Source: JAGXFP01 sp046484585 (GTDB lineage: Bacteria; Desulfobacterota; Desulfobulbia; Desulfobulbales; JAGXFP01). From it: 53,774 bases of DNA. The notes beneath the pieces are model-generated. The model saw only the letters and a program-made list of their open reading frames with translations, had not been told where the DNA came from and did no database searches. The stretch covers positions 1 through 53,774 of the forward strand of contig JAWOIQ010000112.1 in the NCBI GenBank assembly GCA_046484585.1. The letters are read 5' to 3'. This document shows positions 34,230 through 42,785 of this stretch, in pieces (positions within the stretch are counted from its first letter, which is position 1; every line of letters starts with the position of its first letter). The position numbers were made by a program, and so were the translations under genes.

Positions 34230-34547
34230 GTAGCAGATCAACGGGATAAGCCGCCTATGATTGGCCAATCTCCCAGCCGGTAGGCGATTACAGGGTGGTG
34301 GAGATGCAAGGCATCACCCTGCGATGTGTACCGATGTACATGAGCTGCCGATAACACTTATCCGTTCACCGGGGCCGTCGCCAAAGTAACCAAAAACCGC
34401 CGGACTGTAACCGTTTAGCAGTAACCGCAGATTTGGACAAGCTGACCGGCGCCGCGTACCTCATGTACGGAAGCCGGGCCGATCGTCCGAAGATGTGGTG
34501 CTGCTGAACGGTTAACACAGCAGATTCGGTACCCTGTGATCGCTTAC
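34230..34547 (+). repeat. 157-bp palindromic element, copy B, interrupted
   Basis: The left part matches copies A and C up to GCCGATAACAC, and the right part resumes at AGCAGATTCGGTACCCTGTG. The two halves are separated by about 160 bp. Matched against copy A the halves join without a gap, so this is a complete copy split by a later insertion. Confidence 0.8.
34357..34518 (+). mobile_element. Second palindromic element nested inside copy B
   Basis: A unit of about 160 bp flanked by TAACAC direct repeats. Its right part is a palindrome with arms TGTAACCGTTTAGCAG and CTGCTGAACGGTTA around a central CATGTAC, and its left part is a tail starting TTATCCGTTCACCGG. The layout (palindrome plus tail with a third half-arm) is the same as in the 157-bp element although the sequences differ. 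Confidence 0.65.
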
Positions 34548-34598
34548 CCGAAAATTCCTCCAACCCATGACCCAGGGGTCGGCCACTGCCGTTTTCCT

Positions 34599-36413
34599 AT
34601 GATCGAACGACTCAGCGAACATTTTCAATCACTGCGTTTTAAAATATCCGCGGCGCTCTTCCTGGTCCTGACAGTCTCTATTGGCGCGGCCATGTACGGC
34701 ACCTGGACCTATGAGCGCGATCAGTTCATCGACATGGCCAACGACGAGGCCGCCAGTGGCGGCCGCATCATTGAAAAATCCCTGCGCAACTCGATGATGA
34801 CAAACAACCAGAGCGCCATCCAAACCGCGGTTAACGAGATCGCCGCCATCCACAAGCCCCCCTCACGGATCAGCATCATCAACCCCGCCGGCAGAGTGAC
34901 GGTGAGCAGCGACCCAGCCATGCGCGGAAAGATCTTCGATCCTTTAACCTCGCCGAATTGCATCGCCTGTCACCGCGCCGGGGACATGGCTCCCCCCAAA
35001 AAAACCGATCTTCTCATGGAAGGAGAAAACGGACCGCTCTTGCGCAATGTCATCAAGATCAACAATGAACCGAAATGTCAGCAATGCCATCCGGAGTCCA
35101 TAAAAATTCTCGGCGTCCTGATCTATGATATTTATTTATCGCGCACCTTTGCCATTCTGAAGACCGTATCCTTCCGCATTTTCCTCACCGGTATGCTGAC
35201 CTTCCTGGCAATCGGCGTGGTGCTCTGGCTGACCATCGACAAATTCATCCACAAGCCGATCAAAAGACTGATGGAGGGCTTCACCCAGGCGGGATCGGGC
35301 AATTTCGATTTCTGGGTGGAAGAGTCAAGCAGCATTGAATTCGGCTACATGGCCGACCAGTTCAATGTCATGAGCCGGGCGATCAACCGTTTCATTCAGG
35401 AGATCAAGGGGAAAAACCAGGAAACCGCCATTCTCTACTCCATCGTTCGCGAGGTAAGCGAAACCCTCGAGTGGGAGCGACTGCTAAAGATTATAGTCGA
35501 ACTGGTGCGTGAAATCTTCGAGGCCGAACAGGGCGGTCTCGTGGTGCCGCACAGGAAGAAAAAAGATTGTTTTGATATTATCTGGCGGGTCAAGGACGAA
35601 AAAAGGCTGGCACATCTCGTCTATTGCCTGGAGGCCGCCGATCTGTCGTTAAGTACCGTCGTCAAAAGGAAGGAACTCCTGGAATGGCAGCGGGGCGAGT
35701 ACCTCACCCACCAATTCAAGGACGACTTTCAACGATTACTGATTCCGCTCCTTTACAACAAAAGGGCCATGGGACTGATCTGCATCAAGAAAGTCTCGGG
35801 CCAGAGTTTTTCCAAGCATGAACGGGCGATTATTCCGGCCCTGGCCAATCACGTCGCCATTTCACTGGCCAACTCCCACCTGTATCACATGGCCATTACC
35901 GACGGCCTGACCGACCTGTACTCCAAACGTCATCTGCTCAACAAGCTGGATATACTGACGGTCCGGCACGAAAAATATGCCAGCGAATCGTTTTTTCTGC
36001 TGATCCTGGATATCGACAACTTCAAGGAGCTGAACGATACCCACGGCCACGAAGCGGGTGACCAGGTGCTGGTCCAACTGGGAGAAGTTCTGCAGAAAAA
36101 CATCCGCTTCGAGGACATGCCCTTCCGATACGGCGGCGAGGAATTCGTGATCCTGGCGCCGGCATCCAAGGATGACACCGAGCTGGGAATGGAAATCGCC
36201 GAACGTTTAAGAGCGGCGGTGGAAAACCATGTTTTTGAGTGCTCCGAAGCGCCGGCCATTCGGCAAACGGTCAGTATCGGCGTAGCCCTGTTTCCCCTGC
36301 ACGGCAAGACCCCCCACGAGATCATCAAGGCAGCCGACCGGGCCATGTATCAAGCCAAGAACAGCGGCAGGAACATGGTGCGCGGCGCAGCCAGGCCCCA
36401 AGACGACGGCTGA
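34599..36413 (+). CDS. Diguanylate cyclase with periplasmic diheme domain
   Basis: A 604-residue inner-membrane protein. It has a transmembrane helix near residues 15-35, then a periplasmic domain with two c-type heme motifs, Cys121-IA-Cys-His and Cys160-QQ-Cys-His. A second helix (about 200-220), HAMP, a GAF-like region (LEWERLLKIIVELVREIFEA) and GGDEF follow. The active site is GGEEF at 512-516 and an RFED inhibitory I-site lies five residues before it. It would make c-di-GMP in response to redox state or a heme ligand. The ATG is preferred over a GTG frame reaching into the repeat. Confidence 0.9.
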   Translation: MIERLSEHFQSLRFKISAALFLVLTVSIGAAMYGTWTYERDQFIDMANDEAASGGRIIEKSLRNSMMTNNQSAIQTAVNEIAAIHKPPSRISIINPAGRVTVSSDPAMRGKIFDPLTSPNCIACHRAGDMAPPKKTDLLMEGENGPLLRNVIKINNEPKCQQCHPESIKILGVLIYDIYLSRTFAILKTVSFRIFLTGMLTFLAIGVVLWLTIDKFIHKPIKRLMEGFTQAGSGNFDFWVEESSSIEFGYMADQFNVMSRAINRFIQEIKGKNQETAILYSIVREVSETLEWERLLKIIVELVREIFEAEQGGLVVPHRKKKDCFDIIWRVKDEKRLAHLVYCLEAADLSLSTVVKRKELLEWQRGEYLTHQFKDDFQRLLIPLLYNKRAMGLICIKKVSGQSFSKHERAIIPALANHVAISLANSHLYHMAITDGLTDLYSKRHLLNKLDILTVRHEKYASESFFLLILDIDNFKELNDTHGHEAGDQVLVQLGEVLQKNIRFEDMPFRYGGEEFVILAPASKDDTELGMEIAERLRAAVENHVFECSEAPAIRQTVSIGVALFPLHGKTPHEIIKAADRAMYQAKNSGRNMVRGAARPQDDG

Positions 36414-36863
36414 TCCACCGCCCCTGACGACCATATCATGCCCCCTCCCCTGAAACGAAAAAGGATCTGGAGCCATTTATTACCACCTACCTTCCTAACA
36501 AATATAGTGTTCCCCAAACTCCTTCAAAAACAAGTATGAAATTGCAATAGCGTTCCCGCAAAAACAAAATTAATACTTATCGTTGGGTTTCATTTTTCAA
36601 GCCAACCTACGGGCTGGTTTTTCACGGTAAAAACAACGCGTCAACTATCCCTAATTCACACAGTGTGTGATAATCCGGACTAAACCGAATTCAAAATGTC
36701 TCATAATTCGCTTTTCTCGTATGAGAAGTAGGGTTTTCACTTATTCTGTCAGTTTTTCTGACATTTTCATTGCGTTTCAACAGAAAACTCCTTTATAATG
36801 CAAGGAACATATGCAACAAACTTATTTATCTTATGAAATCTAGACAATAAACAGATTGCTCAG
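36414..36863 (+). other. AT-rich intergenic stretch with a short perfect palindrome
   Basis: No coding frame of substance is visible. It contains the palindrome TCACACAGTGTGTGA at 36656-36670, which could be an operator, and a segment near 36489 (CTTCCTAACAAATATAGTG) resembling one near 37230, both close to IS debris. The base composition drops sharply after the GGDEF gene. Confidence 0.45.
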
Positions 36864-37112
36864 GTGTATGAAATGGAGACCCAATGCCACGATTTCTTTG
36901 GATGCACTAAGCAAAATTGTGCCATGTTCGAAAATGAAGAAAAATACTGTTGGGAGCTCGAACCGGAATTAACTTTGTGTACCAGCGTTTTCGTCAGAGG
37001 TGAAGTTAAGCTGGAGAACAAACTGGTTTTTTGTAAAAACTGTTTATTTTATCAGCTGGCGAATGAATCCAAACTTGTGGAGCCCAATATAAAGTTTCAT
37101 AGTTTTTGCTAA
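36864..37112 (+). CDS. Small Cys-rich protein, two-CW-like
   Basis: An 82-residue protein with eight cysteines. They occur as CHDFFGC, NC, KYCW, LC, FCKNC and a terminal FC. The CW-containing pattern resembles the short two-CW zinc-ribbon proteins found beside signalling genes in anaerobes. The start is a GTG three codons before an ATG, so either could be used. It is monocistronic in an AT-rich area. Metal binding is likely; a function is not known to me. Confidence 0.6.
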   Translation: MYEMETQCHDFFGCTKQNCAMFENEEKYCWELEPELTLCTSVFVRGEVKLENKLVFCKNCLFYQLANESKLVEPNIKFHSFC

Positions 37113-37287
37113 TTTTTTGATTTACCAAGACATCGCCTCCCATCAGACAAACCATTGGTCGAGCATCGCATTCACCACCTTGACGCGGTAATTCCAGGAA
37201 TTCCGGGAACCATTCCCCTATTACCTACTTTCCTAATAAGTGTGGTGTCCACGGAACTCGATCCTGACGAATGGCGCTATTAAATCA

Positions 37288-37422
37288 ACTGAAAAACAGG
37301 CCGCTATCCTGAAGGCGTTCGGCTACAAAATCGATAATGGGGTCTACAGAAACGGCCGGACTAACACGCTGTTTTTTGCGCCTTTTGTTTGAGGCTTTGG
37401 GCTTGGTGCGGTTAAACTACTG
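37288..37422 (+). pseudogene. Fragment of an IS1634-type element (3' end)
   Basis: On the + strand this encodes TEKQAAILKAFGYKIDNGVY, matching the last residues of the transposase in the neighbouring element, then continues through its terminal sequence to ...GGTTAAACTACTG. It is an older, truncated copy lying in inverted orientation. Its last base abuts the TCTAA that flanks the complete element. Confidence 0.85.
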
Positions 37423-37427
37423 TCTAA

Positions 37428-39388
37428 CAGTAGTTTAACCGCACCAAGCCCAAGCATTCACATAAAGCACGCAAAGACAGCGTGTTAACTCCTTGTTTCC
37501 TGTAAGACCCCTTTGTCGATTTTGTAGCCGAACGCCTTCAGGATAGCGGCCTGTTTTTCAGTCGGCTCTTCAATGATCCTTTCGGGCTTTCTCACTCCCT
37601 TTTTCCAGACCAGGCATGAGTGCAGCCGGTGCATTTCGTCCATTACCTGCTTGGCGCTCATTTTTTCTCCCGCCCGCAGCAGCTGTAACTCGATTCTGCG
37701 CAGATAGGTCAGGGCGACGATGCAGGCGAAGATGTGGCACCTGATCTTGCTGTCGGTCCAATGGCGGACCGGCATCAGATTGACGAGATCGTCATCCTTG
37801 CTTTGCCGGAAGCTGTTTTCTACCGCGTATCGGTCCAGGCTTGCCCTGACGATCTCGTCGGTTGTCCAGGTCGTGTGGTCGGTAATGATAATGTTTTTCC
37901 CCAAACGATCGAGATAGCGCTCGATCCGATAATAATTTTTACGAAAAGTCATGCGCAGCCTGCCTTTGTCGTGATACAGCTCCACGGCATACAGGTCGGC
38001 CGGCAAATGAATTTCCGCACAAAGATCGGCATATCTCTGCCGGATTTGCGTTTCATTCTTCCAGTTGCGCTCCTGGGCGTTGATCTTCCCGCGCATCACA
38101 TACAGCTCTTCCTGGACTCGCAGCAGTTTTTTCTCAAAACCATAACGCTGCTTGGTGGCGGTTCTGGGATTGTAGGTGACGACCACCGTTCTCTCCCTCC
38201 CCCAATGCTCCCCTGTGGTCCTCCAGGCCAGCAGTTGGTCGTCGCCACGCCCCTTCTCTCGCAGGCGTTGATTAGCGGCGGTTTCGACCGCCTGAAAGTC
38301 CTGCAAAGCCACATGGATTAATTTTTCGGCGTAATAGGTGGAATAGGTGGTGATGAAGTGGATGCGCGGATGGGCATCGATAACGGCAAAATTATCTTCG
38401 GCGTTCATGCCCTTGTCAAAGACCAGAGTGAGCTCCGCCTGGTCGTCACCAACCGCTTCCATGGCGGAAAACAACTCCTCCATGACCCTGGCAAAGACTT
38501 TTGAGTCGTGCCGGTTGCCTTCATATTCCCGGTAGTAAAGGGGGAGCCTGGTGTCTCTCGATACCAGCAAGGCCACCCCCACCTGGCGCAGCCAGTTCCT
38601 ACCTTCTTTGTTTTTGCCGCGTTTGGCCAGATCCGACTCGGTATCACTGGCCATGAAGGTGTAGTAGTTCGTGGTGTCGAACATAAAGCAGTCGGACGTG
38701 TCGGGCTCTAGTGCCGCGATCCGCCGAAAGAAAAGGGCCGCAATCTCTTCCAGCTGGCCGGCCTCGACCCGATCCCATTTCTTCCAGAAACGCTGCGAGG
38801 ACAAGGCGCTAACCTTAACGGGCCGGATCTGCTGGATGCCGGTTGAGGAAAACCATTCGGGCAAGGCCCTTTTGGAGCGCGAATCCACCATCCGATTCAT
38901 TATTTCATAAAGAAAATATTCACCGATCGAGGGCCCGGTTTCCTGTTTAGACCTTGGGATGACGGAATCAATAAGGCCGGCAATATCGATGTCGGCATCA
39001 ATCAGATCGGCAAGCCAGAGCGCCCCGAACTCCTGGGCCTGAATTTTGGCCACCTCTTTCTGCTTGCCGCCCGCCGCCATTTGCGCCATGCGCTCAGGTG
39101 AGCCCAGATAGATTTGATTGACCACCTTGGGCTTGCCATCAACCCTGGCGATTTCCCGCACGTAGTAATAGGGTCTTCCTTTTTTCATTTTCTTGTGTAA
39201 GTGCGCCATGGTATAATTATACAAACAGGGTCTTACAAATGCAAATAAAAATGCGTATCATTTGAAAATTTCGACGAAAAATATGGGATGGGTTGTGGGG
39301 AGGTCGGGGTCTTACGGGTAATAAATTGGTAACTAGCTGAAATTACTCATGATTCTTGATGGAAAAATCTCTAGCGGTTAAACTCCTG
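37428..39388 (-). mobile_element. Complete IS1634-family insertion sequence
   Basis: A 1961-bp element bounded by 15-bp inverted repeats, CAGTAGTTTAACCGC on the left and the complement of CAGGAGTTTAACCGC on the right (14 of 15 match). Both sides carry TCTAA (37423-37427 and 39389-39393), a 5-bp target duplication. It encodes a single DDE transposase. Together with the fragment beside it the left end forms a 27-bp perfect inverted repeat around 3 bases. Confidence 0.85.
37485..39209 (-). CDS. IS1634-family transposase
   Basis: A DDE transposase of about 574 residues. It begins MAHLHKKMKKGRPYYYVREI and IYLGSPERM, typical of IS1634/ISDsp-like proteins. In the longest (579-residue) numbering the catalytic Asp183 is in MFDTTNYYTF, Asp270 in LVFDKGMNAEDNF, and the Glu in RYAVENSFRQSKDDD. 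The ATG is chosen over a TTG five codons upstream. The frame is intact with no stop or shift, so the element may be active. Confidence 0.9.
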   Translation of the reverse strand: MAHLHKKMKKGRPYYYVREIARVDGKPKVVNQIYLGSPERMAQMAAGGKQKEVAKIQAQEFGALWLADLIDADIDIAGLIDSVIPRSKQETGPSIGEYFLYEIMNRMVDSRSKRALPEWFSSTGIQQIRPVKVSALSSQRFWKKWDRVEAGQLEEIAALFFRRIAALEPDTSDCFMFDTTNYYTFMASDTESDLAKRGKNKEGRNWLRQVGVALLVSRDTRLPLYYREYEGNRHDSKVFARVMEELFSAMEAVGDDQAELTLVFDKGMNAEDNFAVIDAHPRIHFITTYSTYYAEKLIHVALQDFQAVETAANQRLREKGRGDDQLLAWRTTGEHWGRERTVVVTYNPRTATKQRYGFEKKLLRVQEELYVMRGKINAQERNWKNETQIRQRYADLCAEIHLPADLYAVELYHDKGRLRMTFRKNYYRIERYLDRLGKNIIITDHTTWTTDEIVRASLDRYAVENSFRQSKDDDLVNLMPVRHWTDSKIRCHIFACIVALTYLRRIELQLLRAGEKMSAKQVMDEMHRLHSCLVWKKGVRKPERIIEEPTEKQAAILKAFGYKIDKGVLQETRS

Positions 39389-39448
39389 TCTAACTTGTAT
39401 CTTTCTTAGTGAAACTAGGAGGAAATATGGGAAGTGTCCCTGATTGTT

Positions 39449-40126
39449 TTATTTCACCAATTTAGGGTAAAGTTTTTTTGCACATTCAGGGCATATACTA
39501 TGGCTGAATGTTGTTCCTGAATGCTTTGTTATATAAGACTCAATTTGGTTCCAATACCCTTTATCATCTCTTATTTGTTTACAAGATGCGCAGATTGGAA
39601 GGCACTTTTCCAAAATTTTTATGTTAGCTAAAGCTTCTTGGAGTTCTGAAATTAGCGTTTCTCTTTCAACTTCAAGTTTTTTCCGAGCAGTAATATCGCG
39701 AAAGATACCTAAAAGTTCCACTGCATTTCCTTCCTCTATTTTAGGATTGCAGCGCCCTTCAACAAAGATTTTCTGCCCATCTTTTGTGATAAATATTGTT
39801 TCTGTTGGCTCTAATATTTCTCCTCTCATTAAACACTTGAAAATTGATTCGCATTTCCCTTGGCAATTTGGATGAATAATTTCAAATATTTTCATATTTG
39901 TTGCTTCTTTTGTAGAATAACCAAGAGTCTCTCGCCATAGTTTATTTACATAAAGAATTTTTCCGTCATAGTCCAATGAATGAATAAGATCATTTGCATG
40001 TTCAAGAATATCTCTATATCGCTTTTCACTCTTGCGTAAATCAGATACCTCTTTTTTGTGTAAGTAGATTTCCTTCTTCAGCAAAGAAAGTTGTTTATTA
40101 GGGGCTTTACCTATGTTTTTTTTCAA
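39449..40126 (-). CDS. PAS-domain protein with C-terminal CxxC/CxxC module
   Basis: A 225-residue protein. Residues about 1-35 are a charged coiled coil, then a PAS domain (YRDILEHANDLIHSLDYDGK to LLGIFRDITARKKLE), and a tail with LPICASCKQIRDDKGYW and SICPECAKKLYP. This Cys tail ends many anaerobe signalling proteins and is thought to bind a metal. There is no kinase, GGDEF or DNA-binding output, so it would act through a partner. It is AT-rich and bracketed by a 19-bp direct repeat. Confidence 0.78.
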   Translation of the reverse strand: MKKNIGKAPNKQLSLLKKEIYLHKKEVSDLRKSEKRYRDILEHANDLIHSLDYDGKILYVNKLWRETLGYSTKEATNMKIFEIIHPNCQGKCESIFKCLMRGEILEPTETIFITKDGQKIFVEGRCNPKIEEGNAVELLGIFRDITARKKLEVERETLISELQEALANIKILEKCLPICASCKQIRDDKGYWNQIESYITKHSGTTFSHSICPECAKKLYPKLVK

Positions 40127-40213
40127 GAAACAATCTCCAATATTGAGGATTAATTCCGGGAAGCCTTACCAATTAAGCCCCACCCCTACGAAACAAAAAA
40201 GGATCAATCCCTC

Positions 40214-40597
40214 TCATTTTTTTAATGCTCGACAGCTTGTCGTCTCTAACTTGTATCTTTCTTGGGTTGCTTCATATTTAAGATAACAAACCTGACCGAT
40301 CTTTACCAATTGAAATCGGTGGGGTTTTTCCCTGCTTCTGCCCAAAACAGGGTTAAGTCTGAGGTTTCTTTTGGGCGTTCTGGATATTATCAGTATGTCA
40401 CTTTGAGTCAAAGCATCATCCGCGATAGTGACTTTCGGTTTCTTTAATATCCGGGAAATTGCCGCTTCCAGCTCGGCTTTTGTTTCTCCGGAAGCATTGT
40501 CAATAACTGCTGCCGACTCATGCCGGATACCCAACGAGCTACAGGCAGACAGTGAAAAAACGGCGGCAAATGCAAATATTAGAGGACTGATTTTCAC
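40214..40597 (-). CDS. Small lipoprotein, unknown function
   Basis: A 127-residue protein with a lipoprotein signal: MKISPLIFAFAAVFSLSAC with the lipid-bearing Cys19. The mature part has a Lys/Arg-rich stretch (SRTPKRNLRLNPVLGRSREK) and two further cysteines (QVCYLKY and TSCRALKK) that could pair. I do not recognise a family. It lies downstream of the S41 protease on the same strand, about 25 bases away, and may be cotranscribed with it. Confidence 0.65.
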   Translation of the reverse strand: MKISPLIFAFAAVFSLSACSSLGIRHESAAVIDNASGETKAELEAAISRILKKPKVTIADDALTQSDILIISRTPKRNLRLNPVLGRSREKPHRFQLVKIGQVCYLKYEATQERYKLETTSCRALKK

Positions 40598-40622
40598 TTT
40601 TATTACCCCTTCGCTATTATAT

Positions 40623-42242
40623 TTACCGACTTGGAGATATTATTCGTCCTATCAGAGGGCGGCGACGATACAAATCTGATTGGAACAAAGAGGCGGATCG
40701 AGCCATCATGCTGACTGAATAAGCCGAAACCGCGCTGCCCGTCGGCGCAGGGCATAACGACGTATCCCGGTAATTCAATGCAGCGGCCAGCTGACCTTCG
40801 TCATTATCTCCAAGCAAATGCAGGAAGTCATCGGCTACGGAACAACCGGGCACCGCTTCTCCAATTGTCCCAACGGTATTGTAAGGTTTGAATCCATCGG
40901 TATAATCGCCATAGCCTTTGTTGTTTTCCCCTTTGAGCTGAATGGTGAAATAAGTGGTGCCGCAATTAGGTGTCGGGTAAAAGCCATAGGGCTTGCCGCA
41001 GGTTGTTGAGCCGATCAATACCACTTCAACGTCGATTCCACGAAGACCATTAATTATCGCTTCACTCGCTGAACAGGTACCCCCCTGGGACAGAATGAAG
41101 ACCCTGTTAAGGTTTAATGTCGGCAGGGCTTGACCTTCCGGTACCGAGAAACCTACGGATGTATCATAAAAAGGGGTCGGGGAAAGGGGGCTGCCTGTTA
41201 CCGGGTCAGATGCGGGATGTTTATCGTTAAACACCATGTTTTCAAAGGTCTTGCCGGAAGTGGCAGTCGGCCCGGCGATCATGTAGGCGAGCTGGCTGGC
41301 AATTGCCAGAAGGCCGCCACCGTTGTACCGTAAATCCAGAACCAGATCGCTTATCCCCGCGACAGACAGTTCGGTGACCGCGGCGATCAAACCTTCTTCT
41401 GCTGTTGCGATATGTGAATTAAACAGGATATAACCTACTGTTCCGGCAGCTGTGGCTATGGTCCTTACATTTTGCACCGGCGTGGAAGTAATCAATGTCG
41501 AGGTCATTGTTACAGTACGCGTTACATCACTGCCAAGGTCCCGTACCACAAAAGTATGAGTTTCGTTTGCTTCGGCCGGAAAAAACGCGGCATTGAGCAT
41601 GTCAATGCTTGCCTGATCGTTGGCATTAACTACATCAACATTGTCTACCTTAAGGATTTCGGTACCACGGGCTATGGAGACAGACGTTGCCGGTGAGCCG
41701 GGTTCGGTGAACGCTACCCGAACTTCTCTTGGAGGAATGGCCTTAATGATTGCCCACTCCGCACCGTAGCCTGCCGAGACGCCGGATTGGCTTAATTGTT
41801 CCCATTCTTCAGTTGGATATGTAAAGTGAAATTGATCTTTAGGGGTTCCTGAAGAGGTTGTTGCGAAGGTTTTCAACAAATCGAAATATGTTGCAGTTGT
41901 ATATAGGGCAGGATCTCGGTCGAATATTTCGTCATACCATAAATAGGTATTATTACTCCACGAGCGCAGCCAATTGTTTTCTGTCAATGCTGTCCCCTGC
42001 ATATCAGGGTAAGAAATACCGGTCACCGGATCTGTCCCGCTTCGGGGTGCCGCGCAATAATTTAAATAGTTTGCTTCATCTTCGTAAACACCTGCGGCCC
42101 ACCCCACTTCCTCTTCCTGGGTAACTTTCTCATTAACAGTGTTATTAACCGTGGCGATTTTATTATCACCACCGCCGCACCCAGGTAAGGCCAGAGCGAA
42201 TAACCCGACCAATAACATCACAAGTTTTCTGATATTTTTCAC
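40623..42242 (-). CDS. S41-family (C-terminal processing) peptidase, lipoprotein
   Basis: A 539-residue exported protease. It begins MKNIRKLVMLLVGLFALALP, with a lipobox ending at Cys22. A PDZ-like middle (GTEILKVDNVDVV) precedes the peptidase domain with LVLDLRYNGGG. The catalytic Ser is in GGTCSASEAIINGLRG and the Lys in GSTTCGKPYGF, the Ser-Lys dyad of S41. A Cys-rich C-terminus (CGTTYF, PGCSVAD, SLCPAP) may form disulfides. It probably cleaves envelope proteins at the outer membrane. Confidence 0.85.
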   Translation of the reverse strand: MKNIRKLVMLLVGLFALALPGCGGGDNKIATVNNTVNEKVTQEEEVGWAAGVYEDEANYLNYCAAPRSGTDPVTGISYPDMQGTALTENNWLRSWSNNTYLWYDEIFDRDPALYTTATYFDLLKTFATTSSGTPKDQFHFTYPTEEWEQLSQSGVSAGYGAEWAIIKAIPPREVRVAFTEPGSPATSVSIARGTEILKVDNVDVVNANDQASIDMLNAAFFPAEANETHTFVVRDLGSDVTRTVTMTSTLITSTPVQNVRTIATAAGTVGYILFNSHIATAEEGLIAAVTELSVAGISDLVLDLRYNGGGLLAIASQLAYMIAGPTATSGKTFENMVFNDKHPASDPVTGSPLSPTPFYDTSVGFSVPEGQALPTLNLNRVFILSQGGTCSASEAIINGLRGIDVEVVLIGSTTCGKPYGFYPTPNCGTTYFTIQLKGENNKGYGDYTDGFKPYNTVGTIGEAVPGCSVADDFLHLLGDNDEGQLAAALNYRDTSLCPAPTGSAVSAYSVSMMARSASLFQSDLYRRRPLIGRIISPSR

Positions 42243-42567
42243 AATCTCCCCCTTTAGCTTATACTTCCAATATCCTCTGAGTATCTAACGGCATGGAACA
42301 GTGCATTACACAAACTACTTTTTTAGCCAGGCAACGCTTGGCCGAGCCAAGGAAAGCTTAAGTTCCTGTAAGCAACCATAACCGATAGAGTATTTAACTC
42401 AAAATCATTTGTCAGGGATTATATGGAGATAAAAACGGGAGTGATTGAAGTACCCTTGAGAACAAGCTCAGGAACATGACTGGATCCTGTATTTTCGAGC
42501 AAAGTCTTCGCCACGCCATAAAACGAAAAAAGGACTTACGGAATAAACCGTAAGTCCTTGATATCTG
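42243..42567. other. Intergenic stretch upstream of the S41 gene
   Basis: There is no gene here. It should contain the - strand promoter of the protease gene, and ends with the hairpin that originally terminated tRNA-Glu. Frames seen here on the - strand read through the tRNA fragment and are spurious. Confidence 0.5.
42525..42559 (-). terminator. Displaced terminator of tRNA-Glu
   Basis: A 12-bp perfect stem (AAGGACTTACGG / CCGTAAGTCCTT) with a 6-base loop. On the - strand it is followed by a T-rich run, so it ends leftward transcripts. It lies 8 bases beyond the tRNA-Glu 3' fragment, exactly where a terminator for that tRNA would be before the element inserted. Confidence 0.75.
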
Positions 42568-42617
42568 CTGGTGACCCCTACGGGACTCGAACCCGTGTTA
42601 CCGGCGTGAGAGGCCGG
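42568..42617 (-). repeat. att site, left end (tRNA-Glu 3' fragment)
   Basis: A 50-bp sequence identical to 47663-47712, covering the anticodon arm, T arm and CCA end of tRNA-Glu(CTC). It is a truncated tRNA copy lacking the 5' part and marks the far end of the integrated element. Confidence 0.92.
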
Positions 42618-42743
42618 TTTTTTTATTCCCTCCAAACTCCCACCCCTAAAGGGACTCTTCAAAAAACCACGATATATAAACCAGATACATCTTGCCTTTA
42701 GTGATATTGACTTTCTTTTGTTTTCCCCTTATTATAATCTCAA

Positions 42744-42765
42744 GGTTGGATAACAGGTTGGATAA
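42744..42765 (+). promoter_or_regulatory. Integrase arm-type direct repeats, left
   Basis: Two GGTTGGATAA decamers start 12 bases apart, between att-left and the integrase ATG. The same pair with the same spacing lies at the other end of the element, which is the expected layout of integrase arm-binding sites. A TATAAT lies just upstream (42733-42738), so occupancy could also repress the integrase gene. Confidence 0.65.
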
Positions 42766-42785
42766 AACTCTCGAAGGGGTACACC

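Larger units (their letters stand above)
34134..34598 (+). other. Intergenic stretch filled by repeats
   Basis: Apart from about 95 bases after the MFS gene and 50 bases before the GGDEF gene, this whole space is palindromic element copy B plus the unit inserted in it. No promoter or terminator stands out. A GTG inside the repeat opens a frame that continues into the GGDEF gene. Confidence 0.6.

Noticed and set aside
34536..34598. Upstream GTG start for the GGDEF protein
   Set aside because: The extra 21 residues begin inside repeat copy B and precede the natural membrane-helix start; the ATG at 34599 gives a normal N-terminus.
42468..42662. 64-residue frame across the tRNA fragment
   Set aside because: It runs through the tRNA-Glu 3' copy and the terminator hairpin, so it is not a protein gene.
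42707..42738. TTGACT and TATAAT as a standard integrase promoter
   Set aside because: The spacer is 20 bases, longer than normal for sigma-70, so I did not call it a promoter although TATAAT is suggestive.
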